The notes under the pieces are model-generated. The model worked only from the letters and a program-made list of their open reading frames with translations, had not been told where the DNA came from and searched no databases. A DNA stretch of 64,000 bases from Allobogoriella deserti (GTDB lineage: Bacteria; Actinomycetota; Actinomycetes; Actinomycetales; Actinomycetaceae), in NCBI RefSeq assembly GCF_042680605.1, contig NZ_JBHUEE010000005.1, positions 248,001 through 312,000 on the forward strand, in the 5' to 3' direction. Below are positions 24,955 to 34,078 of the stretch, one piece after another. Both the position numbers and the translations under genes were made by a program. The first letter of the stretch is position 1; each line of letters begins with the position of its first letter.

Positions 24955-25863
24955 ATGGCACAACAGACCGTGGCCCCCGCGCCGTCCGAGACACCCGCGC
25001 ACGAGCGCGCGCACCTGCCCGCGTCCATGAGCGGAAGGCGCCGCCGGAACAGTGTGCTCCGCCACGCGGGGCTCATCGCCTTCGGCCTCTTCATGCTGTA
25101 CCCGCTGCTGTGGATGGCGGTCAGCGCCTTCAAACCCGGGCACCTGGTCCTGACCGACCCGAGCCTGATCCCGACCGAGCTCACCCTCGAGAACTTCCGC
25201 CGAGGGTGGCAGGTCGGCAGCTACAACTTTCTCGTCTTCTTCGGGAACTCGCTGGTGGTCGCCGCCAGCTGCATCATCGGCAATCTCTTCGCCTGCTCCG
25301 TGACGGCCTACGCGCTGGCACGCCTCGATTTCCGTGCCCGACGGTTCTATTTCGCCATCGTGCTGGTCTCGGTCATGCTTCCGATGCACGTGACGATCAT
25401 TCCGCAGTACATCATTTTCTCGAACCTCGGCCTGGTCAACACCTTCGTTCCGCTGATCCTGCCAAAGTTCTTGGCGACCGACGCATTCTTCATCTTCTTG
25501 ATGGTCCAGTTCATCCGGGGGATCCCCCGCGAGCTGGACCAGGCCGCCTGGATCGACGGCGCCGGACCGTTCCGGGTCTTCTGGTACGTCATCCTTCCGT
25601 TGATGCGCCCGGCGATGATCACCGCGACCATCTTCACGTTCATCTGGACCTGGAACGACTTCTTCGGGCAACTCATCTACCTCACCGACAACGCCGTCTT
25701 CACCGTTCCGGTCGCACTCAACGCACTGGTCGACTCCGAGACCAACGAGGGCGTGGGGACGCTGATGGCGATGTCGTTGCTGTCGCTCATCCCGATCCTG
25801 TGCTTCTTCGCCTTCGCCCAGAAGTACCTCATCCGCGGGATCTCGACGACGGGCCTGAAATGA
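24955..25863 (+). CDS. ABC transporter permease (MalG/UgpE type)
   Basis: A 302-residue partner permease, ATG one base after the MalF-type stop. First helix GLIAFGLFMLYPLLWM; EAA-like loop ELDQAAWIDGAGPFRVFWYV; then FTFIWTWNDFFGQLIYL; end QKYLIRGISTTGLK. The stop overlaps the next gene in ATGA. It parallels the 9517 permease closely. Confidence 0.92.
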   Translation: MAQQTVAPAPSETPAHERAHLPASMSGRRRRNSVLRHAGLIAFGLFMLYPLLWMAVSAFKPGHLVLTDPSLIPTELTLENFRRGWQVGSYNFLVFFGNSLVVAASCIIGNLFACSVTAYALARLDFRARRFYFAIVLVSVMLPMHVTIIPQYIIFSNLGLVNTFVPLILPKFLATDAFFIFLMVQFIRGIPRELDQAAWIDGAGPFRVFWYVILPLMRPAMITATIFTFIWTWNDFFGQLIYLTDNAVFTVPVALNALVDSETNEGVGTLMAMSLLSLIPILCFFAFAQKYLIRGISTTGLK

Positions 25864-26822
25864 GCGCCGTCATCCTCGTCAAGGCGCCCGCGGATCCGGG
25901 CCTCGAGCGGGTGCGCGAGGTCGCCCGCCACTGCCCGGTCGTCGAGGTGGACGAGCTCAGTACAGGTGCGTGCCGGCGTGCCGGCGTCGCTCCCGCGGAC
26001 GTCGGCGCGGTGCTCGGCGCGACACCGCACGCGGACGATCTGGCGTTCCTGCCCTCACTGGAATGGGTCCACAGCCGCACGGCCGGCGTCGACTCCTGGC
26101 TGGACACGGGTGCACTCCCGCCAAGGGTGCGATTGACCTCGGCGGCGGGCAACGGCGCCATCCCGCTCGCGGAGCACGCGTTGATGTTGATGCTGATGCT
26201 CAGCCGGAACGCGCCCCGATGGTTGGCAGCGCAGGCGCGCGCCGAGTGGGACCGATACACCCACGGGGAGCTCACCGGCGCCACGCTCGGCATCGTCGGC
26301 TACGGCAACAGCGGGAAGGACCTGGCGCGCAAGGCCCAGGCGTGCCACATGAACGTCCAGGCGCTGCGGCGTACGGACGCGGGCCCGGCCGACGGCGACG
26401 TGCGGCTGCGCTACGGCACGGACGGCCTGGCCGCCGTCCTGCGCACCAGTGATTACGTCGTGGTCACCGCACCCCTGACGGCGCAGACCAGGAACCTGAT
26501 CGGTGCCGAAGAGCTTCGGGCTATGCGGACCGGCGCGTTCCTCGTGGTCGTCTCGCGAGGCGGAATCGTCAACGAGCAGGCACTCGTCGAGGCGCTGCGC
26601 TCCGGCGAGCTGGCCGGGGCGGGCCTGGATGCCCACGAGCACGAACCGCTCCCGGCCGACAGTCCGCTGTGGACCCTGCCGAACGCGATCATCACCCCGC
26701 ACAACGGCGCGACGACGCCGTTGACGGGCGAGCGCGGCCGCCAGATCCTGCTTGACAACGTCGCTCGGTGGGTGAGTGGCGAGCCGTTGCGCAACGTCGT
26801 CGACGTCGAGCACGGCTACTGA
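25860..26822 (+). CDS. D-2-hydroxyacid dehydrogenase (NAD-binding)
   Basis: A 320-residue D-isomer-specific 2-hydroxyacid dehydrogenase. The Rossmann motif is GIVGYGNSGKDLA, the catalytic Arg is in VSRGGIVNE, Glu in HEHEPLP and His in ITPHNGATT, in the proper order. ATG overlaps the permease stop. It is the last clear gene of the second transporter operon and could reduce a hydroxypyruvate- or glyoxylate-like product to a D-hydroxyacid. Confidence 0.88.
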   Translation: MSAVILVKAPADPGLERVREVARHCPVVEVDELSTGACRRAGVAPADVGAVLGATPHADDLAFLPSLEWVHSRTAGVDSWLDTGALPPRVRLTSAAGNGAIPLAEHALMLMLMLSRNAPRWLAAQARAEWDRYTHGELTGATLGIVGYGNSGKDLARKAQACHMNVQALRRTDAGPADGDVRLRYGTDGLAAVLRTSDYVVVTAPLTAQTRNLIGAEELRAMRTGAFLVVVSRGGIVNEQALVEALRSGELAGAGLDAHEHEPLPADSPLWTLPNAIITPHNGATTPLTGERGRQILLDNVARWVSGEPLRNVVDVEHGY

Positions 26823-26890
26823 GGCAGCGCAGGGCGCGGGGCCGGTGGACCGAGGCGCGGACATGGCACGTCGGGCAGTGGTCTTCCTCG

Positions 26891-27085
26891 GTGGGCTTGG
26901 ACCGGCTGAAGAACGTCCTCGCCGCGGGTTCCGCCGTCGTGGTGTACGAGGGCCGCAGGTTCAAGGTGGACAGCCCGGAACTGCTTACCGCGGCAGAGGC
27001 GAACCCCCATTTCCCGGCGGCGGAACAGCGGATGCAGCGGGCGTTCGGGGTGAACGACTTCCTACGGGTGCGGACCGCGGCGTAG
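26891..27085 (+). CDS. Small hypothetical protein
   Basis: A 64-residue frame with balanced, protein-like composition (GLDRLKNVLAAGSAVVVYEG, later ELLTAAEANPHF and MQRAFGVNDFLRV). I do not recognise it. No convincing RBS precedes the GTG at 26891 and the frame stays open further upstream. It occupies the middle of the 312-nt space 26823-27134; the rest of that space shows nothing else I can support. Confidence 0.3.
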   Translation: MGLDRLKNVLAAGSAVVVYEGRRFKVDSPELLTAAEANPHFPAAEQRMQRAFGVNDFLRVRTAA

Positions 27086-27134
27086 GCCCGCCGGTTCCGA
27101 CCGGGGAGAGCGCGATGACGCACGACCCGCCGCG

Positions 27135-28136
27135 CTACTTGATTCGAAGGTCGGCGACCACGGCGGCGTGGTCGGACGGGAACTCCGCGCCGGTGCCGAC
27201 CCGCTCGTCGATCGTGCGTGCGTCGCGAACCTGGACGACCTTGCCACGGGCGTAGACGAAGTCGATGCGGTCCGGAGTCATCATCTCCAACCGCGGGCTC
27301 CACGTCATCCCCGGCGCCTCGCAGACGTCGGGGTTGGCGGCCCGGAACGTGTCGACGAAGCCCGCGTCGGTGAACTGCTCCGTGGCATTGAGGTCGTAGG
27401 ACAGCCCGGCATGATCCGCACAGTGAGCCCAACGGGCGGCCCAGTCGCCGGCTGGCACGGTGTTCAGGTCACCGCCCATCAGAACGGGCTCGTGCGGTGC
27501 GGCATGGGTGCCGACGTAGTCGAGAAAGTCCGCGACGAACGCCGTCTGGCGGCGATCGGCCGCGACGATCTCCGAGGCCGGGACAGCCGGTTCGCGGCCG
27601 GCGGCGACGTCCTGGGCGTTGGCCTCGATCAGGTCACCCACCCAGGGGTCGGTGTAGTTGCTCCACATGGTGAAGGCGTTGATCACCCGCCCGTCGCCGG
27701 CGATCACTCGGGCGCCGCCGATGTGGAAGGCATCGGTCTCCTCATCACCGCTCGGTGCCGGGAACACGGTGTCGACGTCGAAGTGGGTGAAGAGCCACAG
27801 ATTGTCATCTCCGGTCGAACTGGGCGTGATCTGGACGCCCGTCCAGTCCTCGCCGGTGGACTCCTCGAGTCCGGCAGTGATCGCCTCCCCGGCGCCGTAG
27901 GTCTCGACGGAGAAGAACACGTCAGGGGCCACGTCCACGATCTGCTCGATGACGGCGTCACGATTGGCCGCGTCCTCCCACGTATCGTCCAACCCGCCGT
28001 GGTAGATGTTCCACGCCAGCACCCGGACCTCGGTCGGCGGGCCGGCGTGCGGGGGAGGTTCTGCTGCGGCGGGAGCCGCTGCAAGGACGGTGGCGGTGGT
28101 GAGCAGCCCGGCGAGTGCGGTTCCTCTGAGGTTCAT
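27135..28136 (-). CDS. Secreted endonuclease/exonuclease/phosphatase family protein
   Basis: A 333-residue protein with a Sec signal peptide (MNLRGTALAGLLTTATVL, cleavage near AAAEP). The EEP fold motifs appear in order: VLAWNIYHGG, a Glu in FFSVETYG, LMGGDLNTVPAGD, DRIDFVYARG and SDHAAVVADL with the catalytic Asp and His. The ATG at 28136 is chosen because it puts the basic n-region directly before the hydrophobic core. It could be a nuclease, phosphodiesterase or sphingomyelinase-like enzyme. It stands alone between the carbohydrate and aromatic blocks. Confidence 0.85.
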   Translation of the reverse strand: MNLRGTALAGLLTTATVLAAAPAAAEPPPHAGPPTEVRVLAWNIYHGGLDDTWEDAANRDAVIEQIVDVAPDVFFSVETYGAGEAITAGLEESTGEDWTGVQITPSSTGDDNLWLFTHFDVDTVFPAPSGDEETDAFHIGGARVIAGDGRVINAFTMWSNYTDPWVGDLIEANAQDVAAGREPAVPASEIVAADRRQTAFVADFLDYVGTHAAPHEPVLMGGDLNTVPAGDWAARWAHCADHAGLSYDLNATEQFTDAGFVDTFRAANPDVCEAPGMTWSPRLEMMTPDRIDFVYARGKVVQVRDARTIDERVGTGAEFPSDHAAVVADLRIK

Positions 28137-28231
28137 CACGCCGGGAAACGTAGAACTCTGTGATGAACGCCCATGCATCCTCACGCCAACGCCGGTTGAA
28201 CCCGACCGTGAACGACCGGGACGCCGCCCGG

Positions 28232-29038
28232 TCAGTGACTGCCCCGCAGCCTCCGCTGGATCTTGTGCGCGTGCGGCTCGAGAGCCGTCGCGACCGCGCG
28301 GGCCTCCTCGGAGGTGGTGATGCGTGCCCGTGGCGCGGAGACCACCAGTGAGGCGCGGGGGAGACCGAGCCCGTCGAGGATCGCGTGCCCCACGGCGACC
28401 ACCTCCTCGTCCGCCTCACCGATCTGGATCGCCCACCCGCGCTCGCGGACCCGGCCGAGCTCGGCCAGCAGGTCGTCCCACGTGGTGATCGCCGACCATG
28501 ACACCTGCGGCAGGCCCCGGGTGGGAAAGCGGCGATGCAGTTCGTCCGGGGCAAGCGCAGCGAGCATCGCCAGCCCTCCCGCGGTGGCGTGCGCCGGGAG
28601 CGTGCGGCCCAGGGGTGTCGCCACCCGCACCGCCCGATCGCTCTCGAGCGTCTCCACGAAGCGGACGTCGCGGCCTTCGAGGACGACCACGCTGACCGTC
28701 TCTCGCAACTGCTTGGCCGCCTTACTGAGCTGCGCGGCGCCCGCGTCACGCAGCGCCGTCGCCCGTGAGAACGCGAGCGAGAGTTCCTGCAGCACCGCCC
28801 CGCTCTCGTACGTCCCGCCCGAGTCCTCCTGCCGGGCGAAGCCCATCTCGCAGCACGTGGTGAGCAGCCGGTGCGCCGTCGAGGGGCTCACCCCGAGCTC
28901 GCGCGCCACCTCGGTCAGACTCACCCGCCCGCGTTGCCCGAGCAGCTGGACCACCCGCAGCGCCCGCTCGGCCGAGCGCAGCACCGGTCTGGAGTAGTTC
29001 CGTACCGAGGAAATCCGTCCGCCTCCAAACCGCGTCAT
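28232..29038 (-). CDS. IclR family regulator of the aromatic cluster
   Basis: A 268-residue IclR-type protein: winged helix with VSLTEVARELGVSPSTAHRL (about residues 42-61), then the effector domain (VSVVVLEGRDVRFVETLESD, later RGWAIQIGEADEEVVAVG and LVVSAPRARIT). The start at 29038 (MTRFGGGRISSVRN) lies about 40 residues before the helix-turn-helix; the frame upstream is not protein-like. It is divergent from the 29208 operon with a 169-nt shared region, the classic arrangement for an IclR regulator of aromatic breakdown. Confidence 0.9.
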   Translation of the reverse strand: MTRFGGGRISSVRNYSRPVLRSAERALRVVQLLGQRGRVSLTEVARELGVSPSTAHRLLTTCCEMGFARQEDSGGTYESGAVLQELSLAFSRATALRDAGAAQLSKAAKQLRETVSVVVLEGRDVRFVETLESDRAVRVATPLGRTLPAHATAGGLAMLAALAPDELHRRFPTRGLPQVSWSAITTWDDLLAELGRVRERGWAIQIGEADEEVVAVGHAILDGLGLPRASLVVSAPRARITTSEEARAVATALEPHAHKIQRRLRGSH

Positions 29039-29105
29039 CGCGCCGTTCGCGCCGTCGTCGGCGCTGCAGGTGAGTATCGCATTTCTGCTGAGCGGAACCT
29101 TCGAG

Positions 29106-29119
29106 GAACGTCCTTGTTC
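29106..29119. promoter_or_regulatory. Short inverted repeat, possible IclR site
   Basis: GAAC-gtcctt-GTTC lies in the intergenic region between the IclR gene and the aromatic operon, with another GGAAC (29094-29098) upstream in direct orientation. IclR proteins often read GGAA-type half-sites. The repeat is short and could be chance. Confidence 0.25.
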
Positions 29120-29207
29120 GCCCGCGCCGCCCTTGGTGGGATCACGGTACTGCTCGGACGGAACGGCCCGGCCGACCCGTCGACTCACACCTGACGAAGG
29201 AGTTGTG

Positions 29208-29930
29208 ATGAGTCTGGACACCGCGACCGACGTGGCCGCACGCGTCGAGGAACTCGCCCACCGCATGAGCATCCTCGAGGCCCAGCAGGCGGTCCGCCGC
29301 CTGCAGCACCAGTACGGCTACTACCTGGACAAGTGCCTGTATCAGGAGGTCGTCGACCTCTTCGCCGACGACGGCGAGGTCAACTTCTGCGGCGCGCGCT
29401 TCATCGGCAAGGCGGGCGTGCGGCGCCTGTACGTCGGCCGGTTCCGCCAGCGGTTCACCGCGGACCTCAACGGACCGCGTTTCGGGTTCCTCCTCGACCA
29501 CCCCCAGCACCAGGACGTGATCACCGTCGCCGAGGACGGCCTGTCCGCCAAGGGCCGGTTCCGTTCCCTCATGCAGGCCGGTCTGCACGAGGACGCCAAG
29601 GACACCTTCCCCGGCCACGCCTCGATGGAGCAGTGGTGGGAGGGCGGCATCTACGAGAACGAATACGTCAACGACGGCGGTGTGTGGAAGTTCAAGGTGC
29701 TCAACTACCGGCCCGTCTGGCACGGCGAGTACTCCACCGGCTGGGCGCACCAGCGGCCGATGCAGATGAACTTCGAGACCTACCCGGACGACCCGACCGG
29801 GCCGGACGAGATCCGCGGACCGGGCTATGAGTTCTTCCCGAACACCGAGGTCTTCCCGTTCCACTACCCGCACCCGGTCACCGGCGAGACGGTCACATCC
29901 GAGGACGACGAGGCGGCCCGGCATGCCTGA
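29208..29930 (+). CDS. NTF2/SnoaL-like protein, candidate gamma-formaldehyde lyase (LdpA/LsdE-like)
   Basis: A 240-residue NTF2-fold protein. An N-terminal helix (LEAQQAVRRLQHQYGYYLDK) leads into VVDLFADDGEVNF, then FIGKAGVRRLYVGRF, QQWWEGGIYENEY-type residues (EQWWEGGIYENEY) and VWKFKVLNYRPVWHGEY. NTF2-fold enzymes of this type in sphingomonads remove formaldehyde from lignin-derived diarylpropanes to give stilbenes. The operon also holds a stilbene-cleaving dioxygenase, so the same role is likely here; this is inference from fold plus context. GAAGGAG at 29196-29202 sets the ATG at 29208. Confidence 0.75.
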   Translation: MSLDTATDVAARVEELAHRMSILEAQQAVRRLQHQYGYYLDKCLYQEVVDLFADDGEVNFCGARFIGKAGVRRLYVGRFRQRFTADLNGPRFGFLLDHPQHQDVITVAEDGLSAKGRFRSLMQAGLHEDAKDTFPGHASMEQWWEGGIYENEYVNDGGVWKFKVLNYRPVWHGEYSTGWAHQRPMQMNFETYPDDPTGPDEIRGPGYEFFPNTEVFPFHYPHPVTGETVTSEDDEAARHA

Positions 29931-31014
29931 GGACGCCGGCGGCGCCGAGCGTGACTATCTGCGCATCGCCACCGAAGAGGCCTACGCGCCACCGGAGATG
30001 ATCGACCTCTACCGGTCCCACCTGGCCATGGATGGCGTCGACGACGTCGGCTTCACCAGCCTCATGGGGTACTTCCTCGGCTCGGAGCACCCCCAGCCGC
30101 GCGCCGTCGTCGAACGGCTCCAGGACGCAGGCGAGCGGCGTATCGAGGACATGGACGCGGCCGGCATCGACCACCAGGTGCTCGCGCTCACGGCCCCGGG
30201 CACCCAGATCCTCGACGCCGAGGAAGGCGCCCGGATCGCGCGGATCGCCAACGACCGGCTCGCCGAGGCGTGTGCCGCCCGCCCGGACCGGTTCTCGGCG
30301 CTGGCGGCGGTGTCCTACGAGGACCCGGACGCCGCCGTGGCCGAGCTCGAACGTGCCGTCGGCGACCTCGGGTTGAAGGGCCTGATCCTCAACAGCCATA
30401 TCCGCGGCGCCTACCTCGACCATCCGCGCTTCGCACCGATCGTCGCCGCCGTCGAGGACCTCGACGTCCCGCTCTACCTCCACCCGACGACGCCGCCGAA
30501 CCGGATGATCGAACCGTTCCACGAGGCAGGTCTGGACGGTGCGGTCTACGGGTTCGGCGTCGAGACCGGCCTGCACCTGCTGCGGATCATCACCTCCGGC
30601 CTGCTGGACCGGCACCCGAACCTGCGCGTCGTCGTCGGCCATCTCGGTGAGGCCCTGCCGTTCTGGCTGAACCGGATCGACCACATGCACGCCAAGCAGG
30701 TCGCCGCCGGCCGCTACGAGGCCACCGGCCCGCTGCGACAGAAGCCGTCGGAGTACTTCCGCAGCAACATCTGGATCACCACCTCCGGCATGCCGTGGGA
30801 GCCGGCGATCATGTTCACCCGCGAGGTCACCGGGCCGGACCGCGTCATGTACGCGATGGACTACCCGTACCAGTACGACGCCGCCGAAGTCGCCGCGATG
30901 GACGCGTTGGCGATGCCGGCGGCGGACAAGCGTGACTTCTTCGAGAACACGGCCCGCGAGGTCTTCCGGCTCACCGTCGAGCCGAGAGTCCCCGCGCCGC
31001 CACGCCATTCCTGA
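29923..31014 (+). CDS. ligW: LigW-like 5-carboxyvanillate decarboxylase (amidohydrolase family 2)
   Basis: A 363-residue protein with strong recall to LigW of lignin-degrading sphingomonads, which decarboxylates 5-carboxyvanillate to vanillate without oxygen using a Mn ion. YLRIATEEAYA places Glu19 exactly where LigW has its metal ligand; His187 (LYLHPTTPP) and Asp313 (MYAMDYPYQYD) fall one residue from LigW His188 and Asp314. GHLGEALPFWLNRIDHMH and GLDGAVYGFGVETG are also LigW-like. A gamma-resorcylate-type decarboxylase is the alternative. It overlaps the lyase-like gene by 8 nt. Confidence 0.85.
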   Translation: MPEDAGGAERDYLRIATEEAYAPPEMIDLYRSHLAMDGVDDVGFTSLMGYFLGSEHPQPRAVVERLQDAGERRIEDMDAAGIDHQVLALTAPGTQILDAEEGARIARIANDRLAEACAARPDRFSALAAVSYEDPDAAVAELERAVGDLGLKGLILNSHIRGAYLDHPRFAPIVAAVEDLDVPLYLHPTTPPNRMIEPFHEAGLDGAVYGFGVETGLHLLRIITSGLLDRHPNLRVVVGHLGEALPFWLNRIDHMHAKQVAAGRYEATGPLRQKPSEYFRSNIWITTSGMPWEPAIMFTREVTGPDRVMYAMDYPYQYDAAEVAAMDALAMPAADKRDFFENTAREVFRLTVEPRVPAPPRHS

Positions 31015-31055
31015 CCACGGCACGGTCGACGTCGCCCACGCCGGAAGGACCACCC

Positions 31056-32429
31056 ATGGACATCGAATCCCGCATCCGCGATGGACGCATGACCGCGTTC
31101 CAGCTCATGACCGTCGCACTGTGCATCCTGGCGACCCTGTCGGACGGGTACGACATCATCGCCATCTCACTGGCCGGCCCGCCGCTGCGCGAGGAATGGG
31201 GCGTCGACCCCGTCGCCTACGGCTACCTCCTCTCGGCCGCGATCGCCGGCATGGTGGTCGGCGCCGTCCTCATCGCCCCGCTCGCCGACCGGTTCGGACG
31301 GCGCCGGCTCGCGATCACCGGCCAGGCGCTCATCACGCTCGGCATGGCGATGGCGTGGCTGGCGCCCGGCTACCACCTCATGCTCGCCGGCCGGTTCGTC
31401 ACCGGGATCGGCATCGGCACCATCACCGCCGTCATGGGCGTCCTCGTGGCCGAGTACTCCAGCCGGCGTTGGCACGGATTCATGATGGCGATGTTCTCCA
31501 CCGGCCTCGGCCTCGGCGGGTTCCTCGGCGGCCTGATCGGCATGCGCCTCATCCCCACCGCCGGCTGGCAGAGCATGTTCCTCCTCGGCGCGGTCATCAA
31601 CGTGGTGATCCTGGCTCTCTGCCTCGCCCTGCTGCCCGAATCCCTCCAATTCCTCGCCACCAGTCGCCGGCGCGACGCCCTGCCGACACTGAACCGGCTG
31701 CTCGTCCGGATGCACCGCGAACCGATCGATCAGCTCTCGTCTACCTCCGCCGAGCAGCACACCTCGATGCGGCAGACCGCCCGGTCGATGCTGTCCACGG
31801 AACTGCTGCTCGTCACCGTCCTGCTCGCCGTCGGCTACTGCATCCTCAACGCCACGCTCTACGTCAACATCGGCTGGACGCCCGACCTCATCACCACCGC
31901 CACGGACGACACCGAGCTCGGCCTGACGTTCGGCACCCTCGCACCGCTCGGCGGCGCCATCGGCGGCCTGTTGTACGCCGTCGTCTCGCTGCGGGTGCGC
32001 AGCCACCCGCTGACCGTCGCCGCCCTCGCCCTCGGCACCGGGGGAGCGGCGCTGCTCGGCATCACCCTTCTGCGGGGCGAGACGATCCTCATCGTCCCGC
32101 TGACCATGTCGATCGGCTTCGGCGCCGCCATCGCCGGCTACTACGCGCTCATCCCCGCCGCGTACCCCACCCGGATCCGGTCCTCGGCATTCGGGCTGCA
32201 CATCGGCCTCGGCCGGCTGGCCGCGACTCTCGGACCGTCGGTCACCGGCCACCTCGTCGCCGCCGGCTGGGGCGCGAGCTCGGTCTTCCTGGCCATTGCC
32301 GCGCTGCTCGCCGTCGCCCTCATCGCCCTGCTTCCCATCCGGGCGGCGATCCGGCGCGGTCCGGACGCCCTGCCGTTGTCCACTGCTGAGCCGGCGAGCG
32401 CCACCGTCATCGAGAGGAGTACCCCGTGA
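31056..32429 (+). CDS. MFS transporter, aromatic acid:H+ symporter type
   Basis: A 457-residue major facilitator with about 12 membrane helices. The first helix carries the AAHS-type acidic motif (LATLSDGYDIIAISLAGPPL), the 2-3 loop has ADRFGRRRLA, and a hydrophilic central loop separates the halves. It probably takes up vanillate-, 5-carboxyvanillate- or biphenyl-type acids for this operon. The stop overlaps the dioxygenase GTG by 4 nt, so expression is coupled. Confidence 0.9.
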   Translation: MDIESRIRDGRMTAFQLMTVALCILATLSDGYDIIAISLAGPPLREEWGVDPVAYGYLLSAAIAGMVVGAVLIAPLADRFGRRRLAITGQALITLGMAMAWLAPGYHLMLAGRFVTGIGIGTITAVMGVLVAEYSSRRWHGFMMAMFSTGLGLGGFLGGLIGMRLIPTAGWQSMFLLGAVINVVILALCLALLPESLQFLATSRRRDALPTLNRLLVRMHREPIDQLSSTSAEQHTSMRQTARSMLSTELLLVTVLLAVGYCILNATLYVNIGWTPDLITTATDDTELGLTFGTLAPLGGAIGGLLYAVVSLRVRSHPLTVAALALGTGGAALLGITLLRGETILIVPLTMSIGFGAAIAGYYALIPAAYPTRIRSSAFGLHIGLGRLAATLGPSVTGHLVAAGWGASSVFLAIAALLAVALIALLPIRAAIRRGPDALPLSTAEPASATVIERSTP

Positions 32430-33976
32430 CCCACCACACTCGTCCCCAGGACGACGCCGCGGCCGAGCGGATCCGCTGGACGCGCGTTGAGCCCAAGGAG
32501 CCGATCCGCGAGCCGGACGTGTGGCCCACCGTCCGGTTCCCCGAGCCCGCGCACCCCTTCGACGCGCCGGTGCGGGTCGAGGCGGACATCCGCGGCCTGG
32601 AGTGCATCCAGGGGGAGGTTCCGGCCCATCTGGACGGCACCTTCTACAAGGTGGTCTGCGACCGGCAGTTCCCGAAGTTCGTCGACGAGGGGACGCTGGG
32701 CAACTTCAACGACGACGGGATGGCCATCTCGTTCCGGTTCCACAAGGGCCGGGTCGACTACAAGAGCCGGTTCATCCACACCCCGCGGTTCGACGCCGAA
32801 CGGGCCGCCGGGCGGGCGCTGTTCGGCCTGTACCGCAACCGGCTCTCCGACATGCCCGAGGTGGAGGGGATGCCGCGCGGGCTGGCGAACACCAACGTCT
32901 TCTTCCACGGCGGCAAGCTGTACGCCGCGAAGGAGGACTCGCCGCCGATCATCCTCGATCCGGACACGTTGGAGACCGTCGGGCACGACGACTTCGAGGG
33001 GTCGCTGACCTCGCAGACGTCGACGGCGCACCCGAAGATGGATCCCCGCACCGGGGAGATGGTCTTCTTCGGTTACTCCGCCAAGGGCGAGACCACCCGG
33101 GACGTCGCCTACTACGAGGCGGACGCGAGCGGGCAGATCATCCACGAGACCTGGTTCAAGGCGCCGTACTCGTCGATGCTGCACGACTTCTGCGTGACCC
33201 AGAACTACGTCATCTTCCCGGTGATCCCGATCCGCAGCGAGCTGGAGTGGCTGCAGAAGGGCGAGCCGATCTTCCAGTGGGACCCGGACGAGAGCGTCTA
33301 CCTCGGCGTCATCCCACGCAAGGGCAAGGGTGAGCAGATCCGCTGGTTCGAGGGCCCGAACCGGTTCGCCAGCCACATGATGGGCGCCTACGACGACGGC
33401 CGTCACATCTACATCGACACCCCGGTGGGGGACTCGTCTTACTTCCCCTGGTTCCCGATCATCGACGGCCGCGCCCACGACCCGGACACCTCCAAGGGCT
33501 TCCTCTCCCGCTGGACCATCGACCTCGCGGACGAGAACCGGACGTTCACCGAGCGGCGGATCTCGAACAACCCGGCGGAGTTCCCGCGGATGGACGATCG
33601 CTACGAGACGCTGGAGTACCACTGGGGCGTCGTCGGGCTCACCGAGCTGCCCGGCCATCAGGCCCCCGGCGGCGGATTCCGGTGGGTCTCCGCCGTCGAC
33701 CTGACCACCGGGAAGCAGCAGATCTACTACCCGGGCGACCACGCGACGGTCGGCGAGCCGATCTTCGTCCAGGGGGACGAGAGCGCGCCGGAGGGGCACG
33801 GCTACGTCTTCGTCATCGTCTCCCGGCGCGACATGATGCACTCGGAGCTGGTCATCCTCGACGCCCAGCACGTCGACCGCGAACCGGTCTGCACCCTGAA
33901 GGTGCCGCTGCGGATCCCGCGCGGCCTGCACGGGAACTGGGTCACCGCCGAGGAGTTGGCGGCCCGGACCGACTAG
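32426..33976 (+). CDS. lsd: Lignostilbene dioxygenase-like carotenoid cleavage family enzyme
   Basis: A 516-residue iron(II) dioxygenase. The four iron-binding His are His202 (TAHPKMD), His253 (MLHDF), His317 (ASHMMGA) and His502 (LHGNWV). Tyr136 (GLYRNRL) and Lys169 (LYAAKEDSPP) occupy the places of the Tyr and Lys that bind the phenolic 4-hydroxyl in lignostilbene dioxygenases (Tyr101, Lys134 in LsdA); Tyr, Lys and the first three His keep the same offset of 35. This argues for a phenolic stilbene rather than a carotenoid. Cleavage of lignostilbene would give two vanillins. GTG start within GTGA overlap. Confidence 0.88.
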   Translation: MTHHTRPQDDAAAERIRWTRVEPKEPIREPDVWPTVRFPEPAHPFDAPVRVEADIRGLECIQGEVPAHLDGTFYKVVCDRQFPKFVDEGTLGNFNDDGMAISFRFHKGRVDYKSRFIHTPRFDAERAAGRALFGLYRNRLSDMPEVEGMPRGLANTNVFFHGGKLYAAKEDSPPIILDPDTLETVGHDDFEGSLTSQTSTAHPKMDPRTGEMVFFGYSAKGETTRDVAYYEADASGQIIHETWFKAPYSSMLHDFCVTQNYVIFPVIPIRSELEWLQKGEPIFQWDPDESVYLGVIPRKGKGEQIRWFEGPNRFASHMMGAYDDGRHIYIDTPVGDSSYFPWFPIIDGRAHDPDTSKGFLSRWTIDLADENRTFTERRISNNPAEFPRMDDRYETLEYHWGVVGLTELPGHQAPGGGFRWVSAVDLTTGKQQIYYPGDHATVGEPIFVQGDESAPEGHGYVFVIVSRRDMMHSELVILDAQHVDREPVCTLKVPLRIPRGLHGNWVTAEELAARTD

Positions 33977-34078
33977 ATCACGCGGGCCTGTCGCCCACGA
34001 CACTGACGACGGCGCATGCCGGGGCTACGTTGGCACGGCGGGCGCCACGGGCCCGGCCTCACGACGAAGGAGTTGACC

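Noticed and set aside
29039..29272. N-terminal extension of the IclR protein
   Set aside because: Would cover the divergent promoter region and the aromatic operon's RBS; not IclR-like.
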